Shown: positions 6,419 through 14,172 of the stretch, in pieces
How positions within the stretch are numbered: position 1 is the first letter of the stretch
Layout: each line of letters begins with the position of its first letter
Source of the DNA: an uncultured Bacteroidales bacterium
GTDB taxonomy: Bacteria > Bacteroidota > Bacteroidia > Bacteroidales > WCHB1-69
Direction: 5' to 3'
Assembly (NCBI GenBank): GCA_946407715.1
Contig: CAMJPH010000024.1
Coordinates: forward strand, 1-29,554
Length of the DNA: 29,554 nt
Made by a program: the position numbers and the translations under genes
The notes under the pieces: generated by a model
What the model was told of the DNA's origin: nothing
The model's database searches: none
Seen by the model: only the letters and a program-made list of their open reading frames with translations

Positions 6419-7795
6419 TTATTGAATCTCATAGCTCATAATATATTCATCTCCTGTTTTCCGAATGTCAAACTGTCCGCGATAGACATGCTTTATCATC
6501 TTTATGAATTCATCAATCGACTGGGGATACCGGGATGGTTTAAACTTGCTGTTCATTATGCGAGACAAGCACAAATAGTATGTATGCCCTTCAACAACAA
6601 ACGGATCAAAAGCAGTTTTTTGTGGAGGCGTGGAATCGTCACACAAGATACTTCTCAAACAGAAAAATCCATCCTGAGAGAGTGAGAGATACTTATTCCC
6701 TTTCTCTTGGGTTCGAATAAATGGTGCAAGGCTATCAAGCAAGTCGTTGTCTCTAAGAAATCTGAACACCGCCAAAGCGAATCGTGTCTCGGCGGATTCT
6801 CTTACCACAACTACTTTCAACAGCTCTCCCAACTTTTTATAAGCAGCATCCTCAGCCCAAAGATAAGAAGGGTATTCTGGATACAACAAATACTTGTACT
6901 CCAAGGCATCTGCGCAACGATTGTCTATCACACAGGACATAATGGCATATTGGGCTATCAGGCCGGAAGCATCATCCTTATGCTTTTCAAAGAGGTAGGC
7001 GCCAAATCCGTATGCGGCAGTAAGACCCGTGCATTTCTGTTTGTCTTTGACAAAACCTAAAGTATGCCTCAGCGCCTCGCCTGCTTCCGCGGCAACAGAC
7101 GACCCCGATGACGCCACACTGTCCAATGCCACCAGACTGCCGTATTCAGCCATCGGTTCTTCCATACATTTCATCGGATTTCGCATACCAGTTCCAACGT
7201 GAAAATAGAACGAATGGAAATATTCGTGAAGCAGCACCTGTCCCATCAAGAATTTCGGCTTGCATGGAATTTTCTTGGCAGCCTCCTCAATGGAGTCCAG
7301 AAAAAGAACCACCTTGGAATCCGGACCATTGTTGTAGTACAAGCCCAAATATGGTGTTGATCTCGTACTATTCACAGGATTGTCCAACACCTCATTCAAA
7401 TTCTCATACTGTCTTTTCCATACATTAAGCATGTCGAAGTATTCTTCCGGCAACTCCTTCCGTTCCAATTTGTCCGAAACATCCTGAATCATCTTTTCCA
7501 GTTCGGCAATCTCCCTTTCTAACTTGGCTTTGTCAGGGAATTCTGGACGTATATAACGTCCGTCATTGCGGCTAAGCACTAACTTCGTGTGTCGCTGAAG
7601 GTCTTCAATCTGGAAAAACAGCGATTTGTCAAGAAACAGCTTGTACTTTGCCAACCCCTGCAAGAAAGACTCTTCGTCTTGGGTTAGCGTATGTTCGGGC
7701 GGGAAATTCTCGTCAATGCTGTACCTGAAAATCACATCTTCTTTCCTTACCTTGTTGCCGAAATACTCTTCTGTTAGATTACTTAAAACCCCCAT
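6419..7795 (-). CDS. HExxH metalloprotease-like protein (full-length copy)
   Basis: This 458-residue protein contains HEYFH at residues 190-194, the HExxH zinc-binding motif. CMEEPMAEYGSL follows about 18-23 residues later and can supply a third glutamate ligand, as in gluzincins. A coiled-coil-like charged stretch precedes it (about 88-140), and a C-terminal region of about 200 residues is unique to this copy. No signal peptide is seen, so it is probably cytoplasmic. A frame-consistent ATG exists at 7837, but the start at 7795 (MGVLSNLTEEY) is preferred. It aligns with the start of the paralogue at 11811-12722 (MGALTNMTAE) and avoids overlap with the upstream gene, leaving 23 bp. Substrates are unknown. 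I do not recognise a named family beyond the motif. Confidence 0.75.
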   Translation of the reverse strand: MGVLSNLTEEYFGNKVRKEDVIFRYSIDENFPPEHTLTQDEESFLQGLAKYKLFLDKSLFFQIEDLQRHTKLVLSRNDGRYIRPEFPDKAKLEREIAELEKMIQDVSDKLERKELPEEYFDMLNVWKRQYENLNEVLDNPVNSTRSTPYLGLYYNNGPDSKVVLFLDSIEEAAKKIPCKPKFLMGQVLLHEYFHSFYFHVGTGMRNPMKCMEEPMAEYGSLVALDSVASSGSSVAAEAGEALRHTLGFVKDKQKCTGLTAAYGFGAYLFEKHKDDASGLIAQYAIMSCVIDNRCADALEYKYLLYPEYPSYLWAEDAAYKKLGELLKVVVVRESAETRFALAVFRFLRDNDLLDSLAPFIRTQEKGNKYLSLSQDGFFCLRSILCDDSTPPQKTAFDPFVVEGHTYYLCLSRIMNSKFKPSRYPQSIDEFIKMIKHVYRGQFDIRKTGDEYIMSYEIQ

Positions 7796-7818
7796 AAGAC
7801 AAACTTTTTTAACATTTA

Positions 7819-8157
7819 CTAAGGCATAGACCACCATCTTTTCCGAATCTCTTCGATTTCTTCATCGGTCAGACCCTCACGGATTTCCTTATCCAGAATA
7901 TCGAAAAGTTCGGATTCTTGGACGAACCCCACTTCTTGTTTGTAGCCATATTCTGTATCGTGAGCACTTATGATGTATGTCCCTTCTGCCTCATCATATT
8001 CGACACGAACCCACCCCGGATGCCAGGCACCGGTGTTGATGGAGAATACCAGTCCGTCGGTGATTTCCTTCGGACATTCATATCCCCATTCTGTCAGGCT
8101 TTCGGGGTGCTCGTTCAGGATTTGCAATATTTTCTTGGTGGGGTTCATTGGTTCCAT
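7819..8157 (-). CDS. Small hypothetical protein
   Basis: This 112-residue protein is acidic, rich in glutamate and tryptophan, with a predicted beta-rich centre (GAWHPGWVRVEYDEAEGTYIIS) and a helical C-terminus ending RKRWWSMP. It has no signal peptide or membrane segment. It lies 18 bp after the gene at 8176-9018 and 23 bp before the metalloprotease-like gene, so it is probably co-transcribed with both. An alternative start at the ATG at 8148 would remove three residues. No family is recognised. Confidence 0.7.
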   Translation of the reverse strand: MEPMNPTKKILQILNEHPESLTEWGYECPKEITDGLVFSINTGAWHPGWVRVEYDEAEGTYIISAHDTEYGYKQEVGFVQESELFDILDKEIREGLTDEEIEEIRKRWWSMP

Positions 8158-8175
8158 ATAAAACAGTTTTAAGAT

Positions 8176-9018
8176 TTATTCGTTTTTGGGATTGTCTTCA
8201 AAAAATGAATGGATGAACTTGCAGAAGTCAGGAGCTGGGTGTCCGACACCTACCGTACCTCCAATTTCGGAGTTCACTTCATCTTCTGGAATCTGCCATA
8301 AAGAACAATCTTTGTTCTCTTTCTTTGAATAATATTTTTTTAAACCAACCAACGCACTCATAATTCTCATCCAATAGTCAAAATGCCAAATCACTCCATT
8401 CTTCTCAATATAAGCACGCACCACTTTTACTATTTCAGCGTCATAGAACGGTTCTGCCCATTTTGCCCATTCTTCAATGGTCGGCTGAACGTGATAAATA
8501 TCACAATTTTCTCCAAACTGCTCTTCTTTGAGAATAAATTCGGGATTAGACGGTCCCAAATAATCACAATCATCAGTATGAGCACAAACAATTACCGCAC
8601 AATCCTGGAACACACCCCCGTTTTGGTTTGTGTGGGTGTTAACAAACTTCAGCCAATCATCTTGTTCATCCAGCATATAGCATCCTGTATTAAAGAGGAT
8701 TCCACATCTTTTCATCTCTCTATGTACATTATATTCATTGGCATGTTCGTCCCGAACTTTTTTGTCGTACCATTCCCAAGTTTTTGGTCGGGTATAATCA
8801 TCGTTAATAAAGGTCATATCTGACCTTTTGAACCATACTTGGTCGCTTGGGTTCTCCTTGTTGTACCTTTCACAACATTGTTGGATTACACGCTGGGCAA
8901 TGCCATAGTCCATATAATCTGCATTCCACAAGACTAGCGAACGACCTGCAAAGTCTCTTGGGTTAGCGATTCGTTCCATTACAAGCTTTTCAAACTCTGA
9001 TATTCCTATTTCTTTCAT
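8176..9018 (-). CDS. Hypothetical protein, possibly a degenerate ATPase-like fold
   Basis: This 280-residue soluble protein starts MKEIGISEFEKLV and is rich in tryptophan and cysteine. The SLVLWNADYMDYGIAQRV segment occupies the place of an ATPase nucleotide-binding strand, but no Walker A or B motif is present. The segment HVQPTIEEWAKWAEPFYD resembles the lid region of MoxR-like AAA ATPases, which I remember having a PTxEEWLxWA pattern. This suggests, weakly, a catalytically dead relative. It shares the operon direction with 7819-8157 (18-bp gap). I do not assign a function. Confidence 0.65.
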   Translation of the reverse strand: MKEIGISEFEKLVMERIANPRDFAGRSLVLWNADYMDYGIAQRVIQQCCERYNKENPSDQVWFKRSDMTFINDDYTRPKTWEWYDKKVRDEHANEYNVHREMKRCGILFNTGCYMLDEQDDWLKFVNTHTNQNGGVFQDCAVIVCAHTDDCDYLGPSNPEFILKEEQFGENCDIYHVQPTIEEWAKWAEPFYDAEIVKVVRAYIEKNGVIWHFDYWMRIMSALVGLKKYYSKKENKDCSLWQIPEDEVNSEIGGTVGVGHPAPDFCKFIHSFFEDNPKNE

Positions 9019-9073
9019 TTTTCAGATACGATTGCCTACACATCGAGAGGTTTTGCTGATATTGTAAATCGTT

Positions 9074-10072
9074 TTATTCATCATCTGTATCACTGTCCCC
9101 AACGGGTCCTAAATAATAATCTCCCACATATTCCTCCACCAATTTTACCTCTTCATCATTCCAGGTCATTCTTTCCTCTTTTCTTGCCATAGGATTGATT
9201 CTTTTCACACTATAGTCAAGACCCGTATTGTCGGTGATTTTTGCATCCCGGACACACACCAACTTTAAATTTGGACACTTAACGAATGCAGCACCTATCT
9301 TTTTTACAGAATCTGGGATGACAATGCCAGCAAGACTGGTGCAACCCTGAAAGACACAGTTTCCAATCTCTTTTACCGATTTTCCTATATGTATGCTATT
9401 AAGACTTGAGCATCCAGACAATGCATAGTTACCGATTTTTTTCACGGAATCGGGGATTCCGATGTATATAAGACCAGTGCAGCAACTGAATAATTTCTCT
9501 GGAATCTCGGTTATCTTATTACTTAACTTTACACGAGTAAGACCAGAACATCCACTAAATACATTTTGTCCAATCCTAGTTACAGAATCGGGAAATGTAA
9601 TTTTTTCAAGGCTTTTGCAATTACTAAAAGCTTCTTCTTGAATCTCTTCTACCGAATCAGGTATATCAATGGAGGTTAGCCCCGCGCAGCCATAGAATGC
9701 TTGACTTCCGATTATCTTTACCGTTGATGGGATAATTGTATTTTGACATCCCATAATAAGCTTGTCGCTCTTTTTCTCAATGATAGCATTGCTTCCTTCA
9801 GGTGAGTAATAATCATTGTTGTCTGGCGATATCGTAATATGTGTCAGTCTTGGACAACCTTCGAAGGCTCCAATGTCAATCTTTGTTACTGACGAAAGAA
9901 TCTCAATACTTGTTAAGTTCCGGCAAATTTCAAATGCCTTACCTTGAATTTCAGTAACCCAAGGAGGAATTACAACGCTCCGTAAGTCATTGCAATTCCA
10001 AAAGTCTCCCCTCTCAATTACTGTTTGCCCTCTTGGGATTATTGCTTTTCCATCTATGATTTCATTTGCCAT
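9074..10072 (-). CDS. BspA-like leucine-rich repeat protein (LRR_5), apparently cytosolic
   Basis: This 332-residue protein has about ten tandem repeats of roughly 23 residues with the pattern xAFxxCxxLxxIxIPxSVxxIG between residues about 22 and 270. This is the LRR_5 or BspA type. The repeats form a curved beta-sheet surface used for protein binding. BspA proteins are usually secreted, but this one starts MANEIIDGKAIIPRG without a signal peptide and ends in an acidic tail (GDSDTDDE), with no sorting or anchoring signal. It probably acts inside the cell as an adaptor or recognition subunit. It lies among short unknown genes of the same strand, 55 bp from the next. Its cluster partner is unknown. 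Confidence 0.88.
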   Translation of the reverse strand: MANEIIDGKAIIPRGQTVIERGDFWNCNDLRSVVIPPWVTEIQGKAFEICRNLTSIEILSSVTKIDIGAFEGCPRLTHITISPDNNDYYSPEGSNAIIEKKSDKLIMGCQNTIIPSTVKIIGSQAFYGCAGLTSIDIPDSVEEIQEEAFSNCKSLEKITFPDSVTRIGQNVFSGCSGLTRVKLSNKITEIPEKLFSCCTGLIYIGIPDSVKKIGNYALSGCSSLNSIHIGKSVKEIGNCVFQGCTSLAGIVIPDSVKKIGAAFVKCPNLKLVCVRDAKITDNTGLDYSVKRINPMARKEERMTWNDEEVKLVEEYVGDYYLGPVGDSDTDDE

Positions 10073-10117
10073 AATTTTTGTGATTTTATAAAAAAGCTCA
10101 TTGTGATTATTCTATTT

Positions 10118-10507
10118 CTATAGCTGAAGTGGTATTCTCGAACCACTGGGGGATTCATATAAGACACTTTCTATCCCAGCATCACATACATAATCCTTAA
10201 TACCAGTTACAAGCATCTGCTCAAAGTCATCAATTATACAATCTTCAGATACATCCACAAAGACTTCAAGTTTATCTTCATCCGACTTCATTCCCACGAA
10301 AGCAAATGTATTTCCATAAGCTATCTTGACCCATTGGTATGCTTCAGTAATGTCAGGGTGCTTCGAGAGTCTCTTGAAAGTATCATTGTATTTTACTTCA
10401 TTAACCACTTCTTCGGGGAAAACACTCACTACTTCCAAGACAAAACCGTTGTCTATAAAGGAGTTTTCAATACTTTCTATGAGGCTGCTAATGTCTATTT
10501 TACCCAT
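10118..10507 (-). CDS. Small hypothetical protein
   Basis: This 129-residue acidic soluble protein begins MGKIDISSLIESIENSF and has an alternating strand-helix pattern (VLEVVSVFPEEV, AFVGMKSDEDKLEVFVDVSED). It has no membrane segment, cysteine cluster or known motif. Size, acidity and the setting among similar unrelated small genes recall immunity-type or adaptor proteins, but this is only an impression. It is 45 bp upstream of the LRR gene and may be co-transcribed with it. Confidence 0.65.
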   Translation of the reverse strand: MGKIDISSLIESIENSFIDNGFVLEVVSVFPEEVVNEVKYNDTFKRLSKHPDITEAYQWVKIAYGNTFAFVGMKSDEDKLEVFVDVSEDCIIDDFEQMLVTGIKDYVCDAGIESVLYESPSGSRIPLQL

Positions 10508-10579
10508 ATCATTTTACTTTTGATTGTGACTATAATGCCGTACTTTGAATGGCAATATTTGTAACAATGTTCAGGGAGC

Positions 10580-11083
10580 CTATTTCTCCTCAACCTTGTT
10601 TAATTTAACTCCATCAAAATACAGATTACCTGCCTCAGGGGACTCAAGCCGATACGTGTATTTTTCATCGGAAAACTTTAACATTAGACTATATCCGTCA
10701 AAACAGTCGATTTCTTCACTTGACGGAATATTGGCATGCCCAATAAGCTTCTTGTAGAATGCAGACAAGCACTCGTCCTCTTTGGCCATTTGATGGAGAG
10801 TGCCTTCACCCACTTCAACAAACTTTGCGTTTGTCAGAATATCCTCAATGGACGAAAAATCAATCGCCCATTCTTTCCCCTTATCTGTGACTTCGCTTAA
10901 TAAGATGTCTTTGCCGTCAACACAAACACCTACCGAGGCATTTTCAAAGAAATCACCTTCCGTTTGCTCATATAAATCACGGTACTCCGTGATGATTGCC
11001 TGTTTGATGAAGTACAACTTATCAATTCCCTGCACTTCTTCTGACCAGTTCCCCTTCGGGTCTCTAACTTGAATTGCTGACAT
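10580..11083 (-). CDS. Hypothetical protein
   Basis: This 167-residue soluble acidic protein begins MSAIQVRDPKGNWSEEVQGI. It has alternating helices and strands and ends FDGVKLNKVEEK. No motif or family is recognised. It lies 72 bp upstream of 10118-10507 on the same strand. Upstream are an AT-rich stretch and a possible 32-codon frame (11106-11204). Confidence 0.62.
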   Translation of the reverse strand: MSAIQVRDPKGNWSEEVQGIDKLYFIKQAIITEYRDLYEQTEGDFFENASVGVCVDGKDILLSEVTDKGKEWAIDFSSIEDILTNAKFVEVGEGTLHQMAKEDECLSAFYKKLIGHANIPSSEEIDCFDGYSLMLKFSDEKYTYRLESPEAGNLYFDGVKLNKVEEK

Positions 11084-11105
11084 AACTTTTGATTTTTGTT
11101 TGATT

Positions 11106-11204
11106 TTATTTTGATTCTATAATCTCTTGCAGTCTTTCTTTGGATATGAGAATAGGAGATAATGCAGTCCTCAATTCCTCTATTAATTTATTAAAATCAT
11201 CCAC
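11106..11204 (-). CDS. Possible 32-residue ORF or gene remnant
   Basis: A GTG-initiated frame encodes 32 residues (VDDFNKLIEELRTALSPILI, then SKERLQEIIESK), a plausible amphipathic helix pair. No clear ribosome binding site is present and an in-frame TAA lies just upstream. It may be a small protein or the C-terminal remnant of a lost gene. It is not in frame with the gene at 11236-11688. Confidence 0.25.
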   Translation of the reverse strand: MDDFNKLIEELRTALSPILISKERLQEIIESK

Positions 11205-11235
11205 TTCTTTTGATTATTTGAGAAATCACCTTTTA

Positions 11236-11688
11236 TTATTTGAAATTTAAGACAAGATTTCCTTTTTCATCAACTTCTTCTGTAAAACAAAGAAGTTTTT
11301 TATCATTGTGCTCCTTTATAAAATTAGGCGCTGTTTCATAAAGTTCCTTGAAAATTTCAGGTTTGAATATACCAGAACTGATATTGTCAAAACCGTCTTT
11401 TTCAGACACGATTGTTATCGAATTGTCTTCCTTTTTGAATGTTATTGATTTCAACGTGTCCTTGTAATGTGAATATACATATTGTCCACAATCACTGATT
11501 CCTATTCCCTTATATCCTACAATAGAGAAGATACAACCGTCAAATTCATTCCAGAATTTGTCATACCATCCACGAGAAAAGTAAACGGAATTGTCTTTTA
11601 CAACAATATTTTTTTTCAAATTTTCATACTGGACATTGTATCCGGCGCAAGATTCTTTCAACAGATTTTCGATTTTTTCTTTACTCAT
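11236..11688 (-). CDS. Hypothetical protein in AT-rich DNA
   Basis: This 150-residue soluble, lysine-rich protein begins MSKEKIENLLKESCAGYNVQ, with several predicted beta strands (GCIFSIVGYKGIGISD, SITFKKEDNSITIVSE). Its AT-rich codon use differs sharply from the ClpB operon and rtcB, suggesting separate acquisition. No family is recognised. It follows the truncated metalloprotease-like paralogue by about 120 bp. Confidence 0.62.
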   Translation of the reverse strand: MSKEKIENLLKESCAGYNVQYENLKKNIVVKDNSVYFSRGWYDKFWNEFDGCIFSIVGYKGIGISDCGQYVYSHYKDTLKSITFKKEDNSITIVSEKDGFDNISSGIFKPEIFKELYETAPNFIKEHNDKKLLCFTEEVDEKGNLVLNFK

Positions 11689-11749
11689 TTATATTCAAGT
11701 TTAAAATTTAGTGTATGAAAATGTTAGATTCAAAAATACCAGTTGTCTC

Positions 11750-11818
11750 TCAAAACAACCGATAGAAATTTACCATCATAGCCTTGAATTCATCTTTTTT
11801 TTCAATTGAATCAATCAT
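11750..11818 (-). pseudogene. Possible C-terminal scrap of the metalloprotease-like paralogue
   Basis: The frame MIDSIEKKDEFKAMMVNFYR, ending LF and TGA, overlaps the end of the truncated paralogue (ATGATTGA). It resembles QSIDEFIKMIKHVYRGQF near the C-terminus of the full-length protein at 6419-7795. This suggests that the paralogue lost an internal segment of roughly 150 codons and kept a piece of its tail out of frame. The match is short and could be chance. Confidence 0.3.
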
Positions 11819-12722
11819 AATTGTCTGTTTTTAAAGTTTTTATATCCATCAAACAGGACACATTGGCGTACAAAGCTATCAGATTTGAGGCCTCCTCCCT
11901 GTGGTTCTCGTAAAGGTAAGCGCCGAATCCGTAGCCGGCGGTATCCATCGTGCGCTGTTGTTTGCTCTTGACAAAGTCCAACGCTTTTTCCAGCGCATTC
12001 TCCGCATCTTTGGCGATGAACAACCCCGATGACGCAACCCTGTCCAGCATTACCAAACTACCGTAGTCAGCCATAGGTTCTTCAATACATTTCGGTGGAT
12101 CACCCGCGCCGGTCCCCGCATGGAAATGGAAGGAATGGAAATATTCGTGTAGCAGGACCATCCCCATCAGGAGCATCGTGTCATACGGATTGTGCTTGGC
12201 ACGCTCCTCGATGGCATCCACAAAAAGGACAACCTTGGACTCACTGCCTCTATTGTAATATACACCCATAGGCGTCGAATCCACACTCTTCCCAGGATTG
12301 TCCAACAATTCCTTCAGCTTCTCGTTCTGTCTCACCCACTCTTCTTCCCATATCTCGTACAAATCCCAGTTCTCTTCCGGCAATCTATCATCCCACAGCT
12401 TTTCCCGAAAATCTTCCAGCATCTTTGCCAGTTCAGTTAACTCCTTTTCGAGCACATCACGTTCGGGGGATTCGGAGCCCTTAAAACGACCACCATTCAT
12501 ACTGAACTCTAATTTGGTATGCCGCTGAAGATCGGCAATCTGGAAAAACAGCGACTTTTCCAAAGGCATGGTATAGGTGACCAAGGCGTTCAAGAAAGTC
12601 TTTTCCTCAGGGGTCAGGTCACGAGGCTTGAACTTTTCGTCAAGACTGTATTTCATAACCATACATTCACCTCCTGCTCTGTCATCGTAAGGCTCTGCTG
12701 TCATATTCGTTAAAGCACCCAT
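11811..12722 (-). CDS. HExxH metalloprotease-like protein, C-terminally truncated paralogue
   Basis: This 303-residue protein aligns along its whole length with the first two thirds of the protein at 6419-7795. Shared segments include KSLFFQI.DLQRHTKL, LLHEYFHSF.FH.GTG, K C(I/M)EEPMA.YGSL and YGFGAYL. HEYFH lies at residues 192-196 and the downstream glutamates are kept, so the presumed zinc site is intact. After SNLIALYANVSCLMDIK the similarity stops and the protein ends KTLKTDNYD, missing about 150 C-terminal residues. It probably arose by duplication followed by deletion. It may still be a folded minimal domain or be non-functional. It starts 29 bp after the gene at 12752-13537 and is likely co-transcribed with it. 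Confidence 0.72.
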   Translation of the reverse strand: MGALTNMTAEPYDDRAGGECMVMKYSLDEKFKPRDLTPEEKTFLNALVTYTMPLEKSLFFQIADLQRHTKLEFSMNGGRFKGSESPERDVLEKELTELAKMLEDFREKLWDDRLPEENWDLYEIWEEEWVRQNEKLKELLDNPGKSVDSTPMGVYYNRGSESKVVLFVDAIEERAKHNPYDTMLLMGMVLLHEYFHSFHFHAGTGAGDPPKCIEEPMADYGSLVMLDRVASSGLFIAKDAENALEKALDFVKSKQQRTMDTAGYGFGAYLYENHREEASNLIALYANVSCLMDIKTLKTDNYD

Positions 12723-12751
12723 AATAAGCTATACGATTTTTGGTTCATTCA

Positions 12752-13537
12752 TTAATTGTATCCATTATTCCATTCTTTTCCCGGATTATATACCATCTCG
12801 CCAATATAGAGACCAAGATGTCTCCCTTCTTCATTCTGAAAGGGGAAAAAGATGCCCTTATCACCAACATCGACGGTAAAGTACCTTCCTCCAATCATAA
12901 TCATAAACTCGGCACAGTCAGGAAACTCCTCCAAAAGCTCGCCCAGCGTGATACTTTGTTCTTTCTTGTCTTTATCGTAGTACAAGCAGAGTTTGCCGTA
13001 GTGGCGTGCCACGCAATTGACGTGATACGCTATTTTTTGCTGCCTCGACGCTATCGCCACCTTGTAGTCGGGGAATTTGTCCCAGCCCTTTCCCTTCAAC
13101 TCCGCCTCCATCTGTTGCGTGGTGAGGAGCCGCACATCTCTGCCAGAATTTAACAAACTATAGCTTGTGTTTTCGGTACACCAGAAGATGGTGTCGCCTT
13201 CCTTTTCCTCCTTCGGTACGCCAAAACGCTTGAATAATGAATTTACCGGCTCGATGTCCAACAATCTCCATCCATTCTGCAACACCACCCTCGTCGATGC
13301 ATCCATCGTGCGGAATGCCGACAGCAGTTGCGATGCAGTGGCCGCTTGGTTTCTTTTCGAGGTCGTTTCCAATATGGCAATGCCCTTTTGCAGCTTGACT
13401 CCTTTCACATACCTTTCACTGGAATCGTCATCACAATCGGAATCCCCCAAAAGGAGATCCGGTCTCTTGGGCACAGTCAGCTCCAGATCTTTCACGATCT
13501 GCCCGACCGTCGCATTCGGTTTTTGCAAAATAGTCAT
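12752..13537 (-). CDS. Hypothetical protein heading the accessory cluster
   Basis: This 261-residue soluble protein begins MTILQKPNATVGQIVKDLEL and has a low-complexity acidic patch (GDSDCDDDSSE, about 31-41). A central helical segment (AATASQLLSAFRTMD) precedes a beta-rich C-terminal half with YYDKDKKEQSITLGELLEEF and GGRYFTVDVGDKGIFFPF. No known domain is recognised. It is the first gene after a 259-bp gap that contains a promoter-like box and a 31-bp dyad. It is probably the first gene of the transcription unit running leftward through the metalloprotease-like paralogue. Confidence 0.7.
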   Translation of the reverse strand: MTILQKPNATVGQIVKDLELTVPKRPDLLLGDSDCDDDSSERYVKGVKLQKGIAILETTSKRNQAATASQLLSAFRTMDASTRVVLQNGWRLLDIEPVNSLFKRFGVPKEEKEGDTIFWCTENTSYSLLNSGRDVRLLTTQQMEAELKGKGWDKFPDYKVAIASRQQKIAYHVNCVARHYGKLCLYYDKDKKEQSITLGELLEEFPDCAEFMIMIGGRYFTVDVGDKGIFFPFQNEEGRHLGLYIGEMVYNPGKEWNNGYN

Positions 13538-13631
13538 CTTTTCTCTATCGGGAGCCTCTGTTATAACTCTACCTCGTCACACCTTCAGACCCTGCGAGGC
13601 TCTACATACAGCATCTGAAAATATGACGGCG

Positions 13632-13639
13632 CGAAGATA
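13632..13639 (-). promoter_or_regulatory. Promoter-like box upstream of 12752-13537
   Basis: On the minus strand TATCTTCG differs by one base from TATCTTTG and lies about 95 nt upstream of the ATG at 13537. It is 19 nt downstream of the dyad at 13659-13689, so the dyad would cover the upstream promoter region. Confidence 0.35.
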
Positions 13640-13658
13640 CAATTAATATGGAGGTCGT

Positions 13659-13689
13659 CTGTAATTTTTGCTAATAGCAAACACTACAG
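13659..13689. promoter_or_regulatory. 31-bp interrupted palindrome, candidate operator
   Basis: CTGTA and TTTGCT (13659-13663, 13667-13672) pair exactly with AGCAAA and TACAG (13676-13681, 13685-13689), giving a perfectly symmetrical arrangement with 3-nt spacers. No T-run follows on either strand in terminator position. Its position between the TerB stop codon and the promoter-like box of the next unit favours a regulator binding site. Confidence 0.5.
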
Positions 13690-13796
13690 ATGCTATAATA
13701 TCTATCAGGCGATTTGTTTTGTTGCCGAAGCCAGTTTCTCGTAGCGATGTGTTTTTCTGGCAAAAGCAAGAGGAAACGCCCGACACGCGACGGCAA

Positions 13797-14168
13797 TCAA
13801 ACAAGGTACTGTTCCAGTACACTTGCGCAATCGGCTCTCGGGATTTCGGGAAGACAAGCCTCGGTCGTGTATTTTTTCAAGAGTTCAGCTTCTTCTGGCG
13901 CAACCCGCTGATCTGCAAGGATGATCATTGTGAAAAACGCCGTCGCGAACCGTTTTTTGTCTTCATCCATCGCCGCCAAAGTGGCAACAGCCACACTTTG
14001 CTCATAATTGGCAATGACATCTTGATCTACTGGCGTCCAACCCATTTTCAGGAAAATGGTATTCCAGCATACGTTCTCTTCGGGATGGACAAGGCCATCG
14101 GCCTTAATGAGACATTGCACCAAACAGTGAATGCCCATCTGTTCTTCTTGTGTAAAAACGAGCTTCAT
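13797..14168 (-). CDS. TerB-like helical protein
   Basis: This 123-residue all-helical soluble protein has the TerB or DjlA-type pattern twice: CLIKADGLVHPEEN (about 19-32) and ILADQRVAPEEAELL (about 83-97). Each is a hydrophobic helix followed by an acidic D/E-containing loop that can bind metal. TerB-like domains occur in tellurite-resistance, stress and conflict systems and are thought to act as adaptors near membranes or chaperone complexes. It lies 4 bp after the ClpB-like gene, so it is surely in the same operon, as the last gene. It may be an adaptor for that ATPase. The family assignment rests on pattern alone. Confidence 0.65.
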   Translation of the reverse strand: MKLVFTQEEQMGIHCLVQCLIKADGLVHPEENVCWNTIFLKMGWTPVDQDVIANYEQSVAVATLAAMDEDKKRFATAFFTMIILADQRVAPEEAELLKKYTTEACLPEIPRADCASVLEQYLV

Positions 14169-14172
14169 ATTT

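Noticed and set aside
7795..7837. Upstream start for the metalloprotease-like gene at 7837
   Set aside because: It would overlap the upstream gene, and the additional 14 residues have no counterpart in the paralogue, which starts at the equivalent of 7795.
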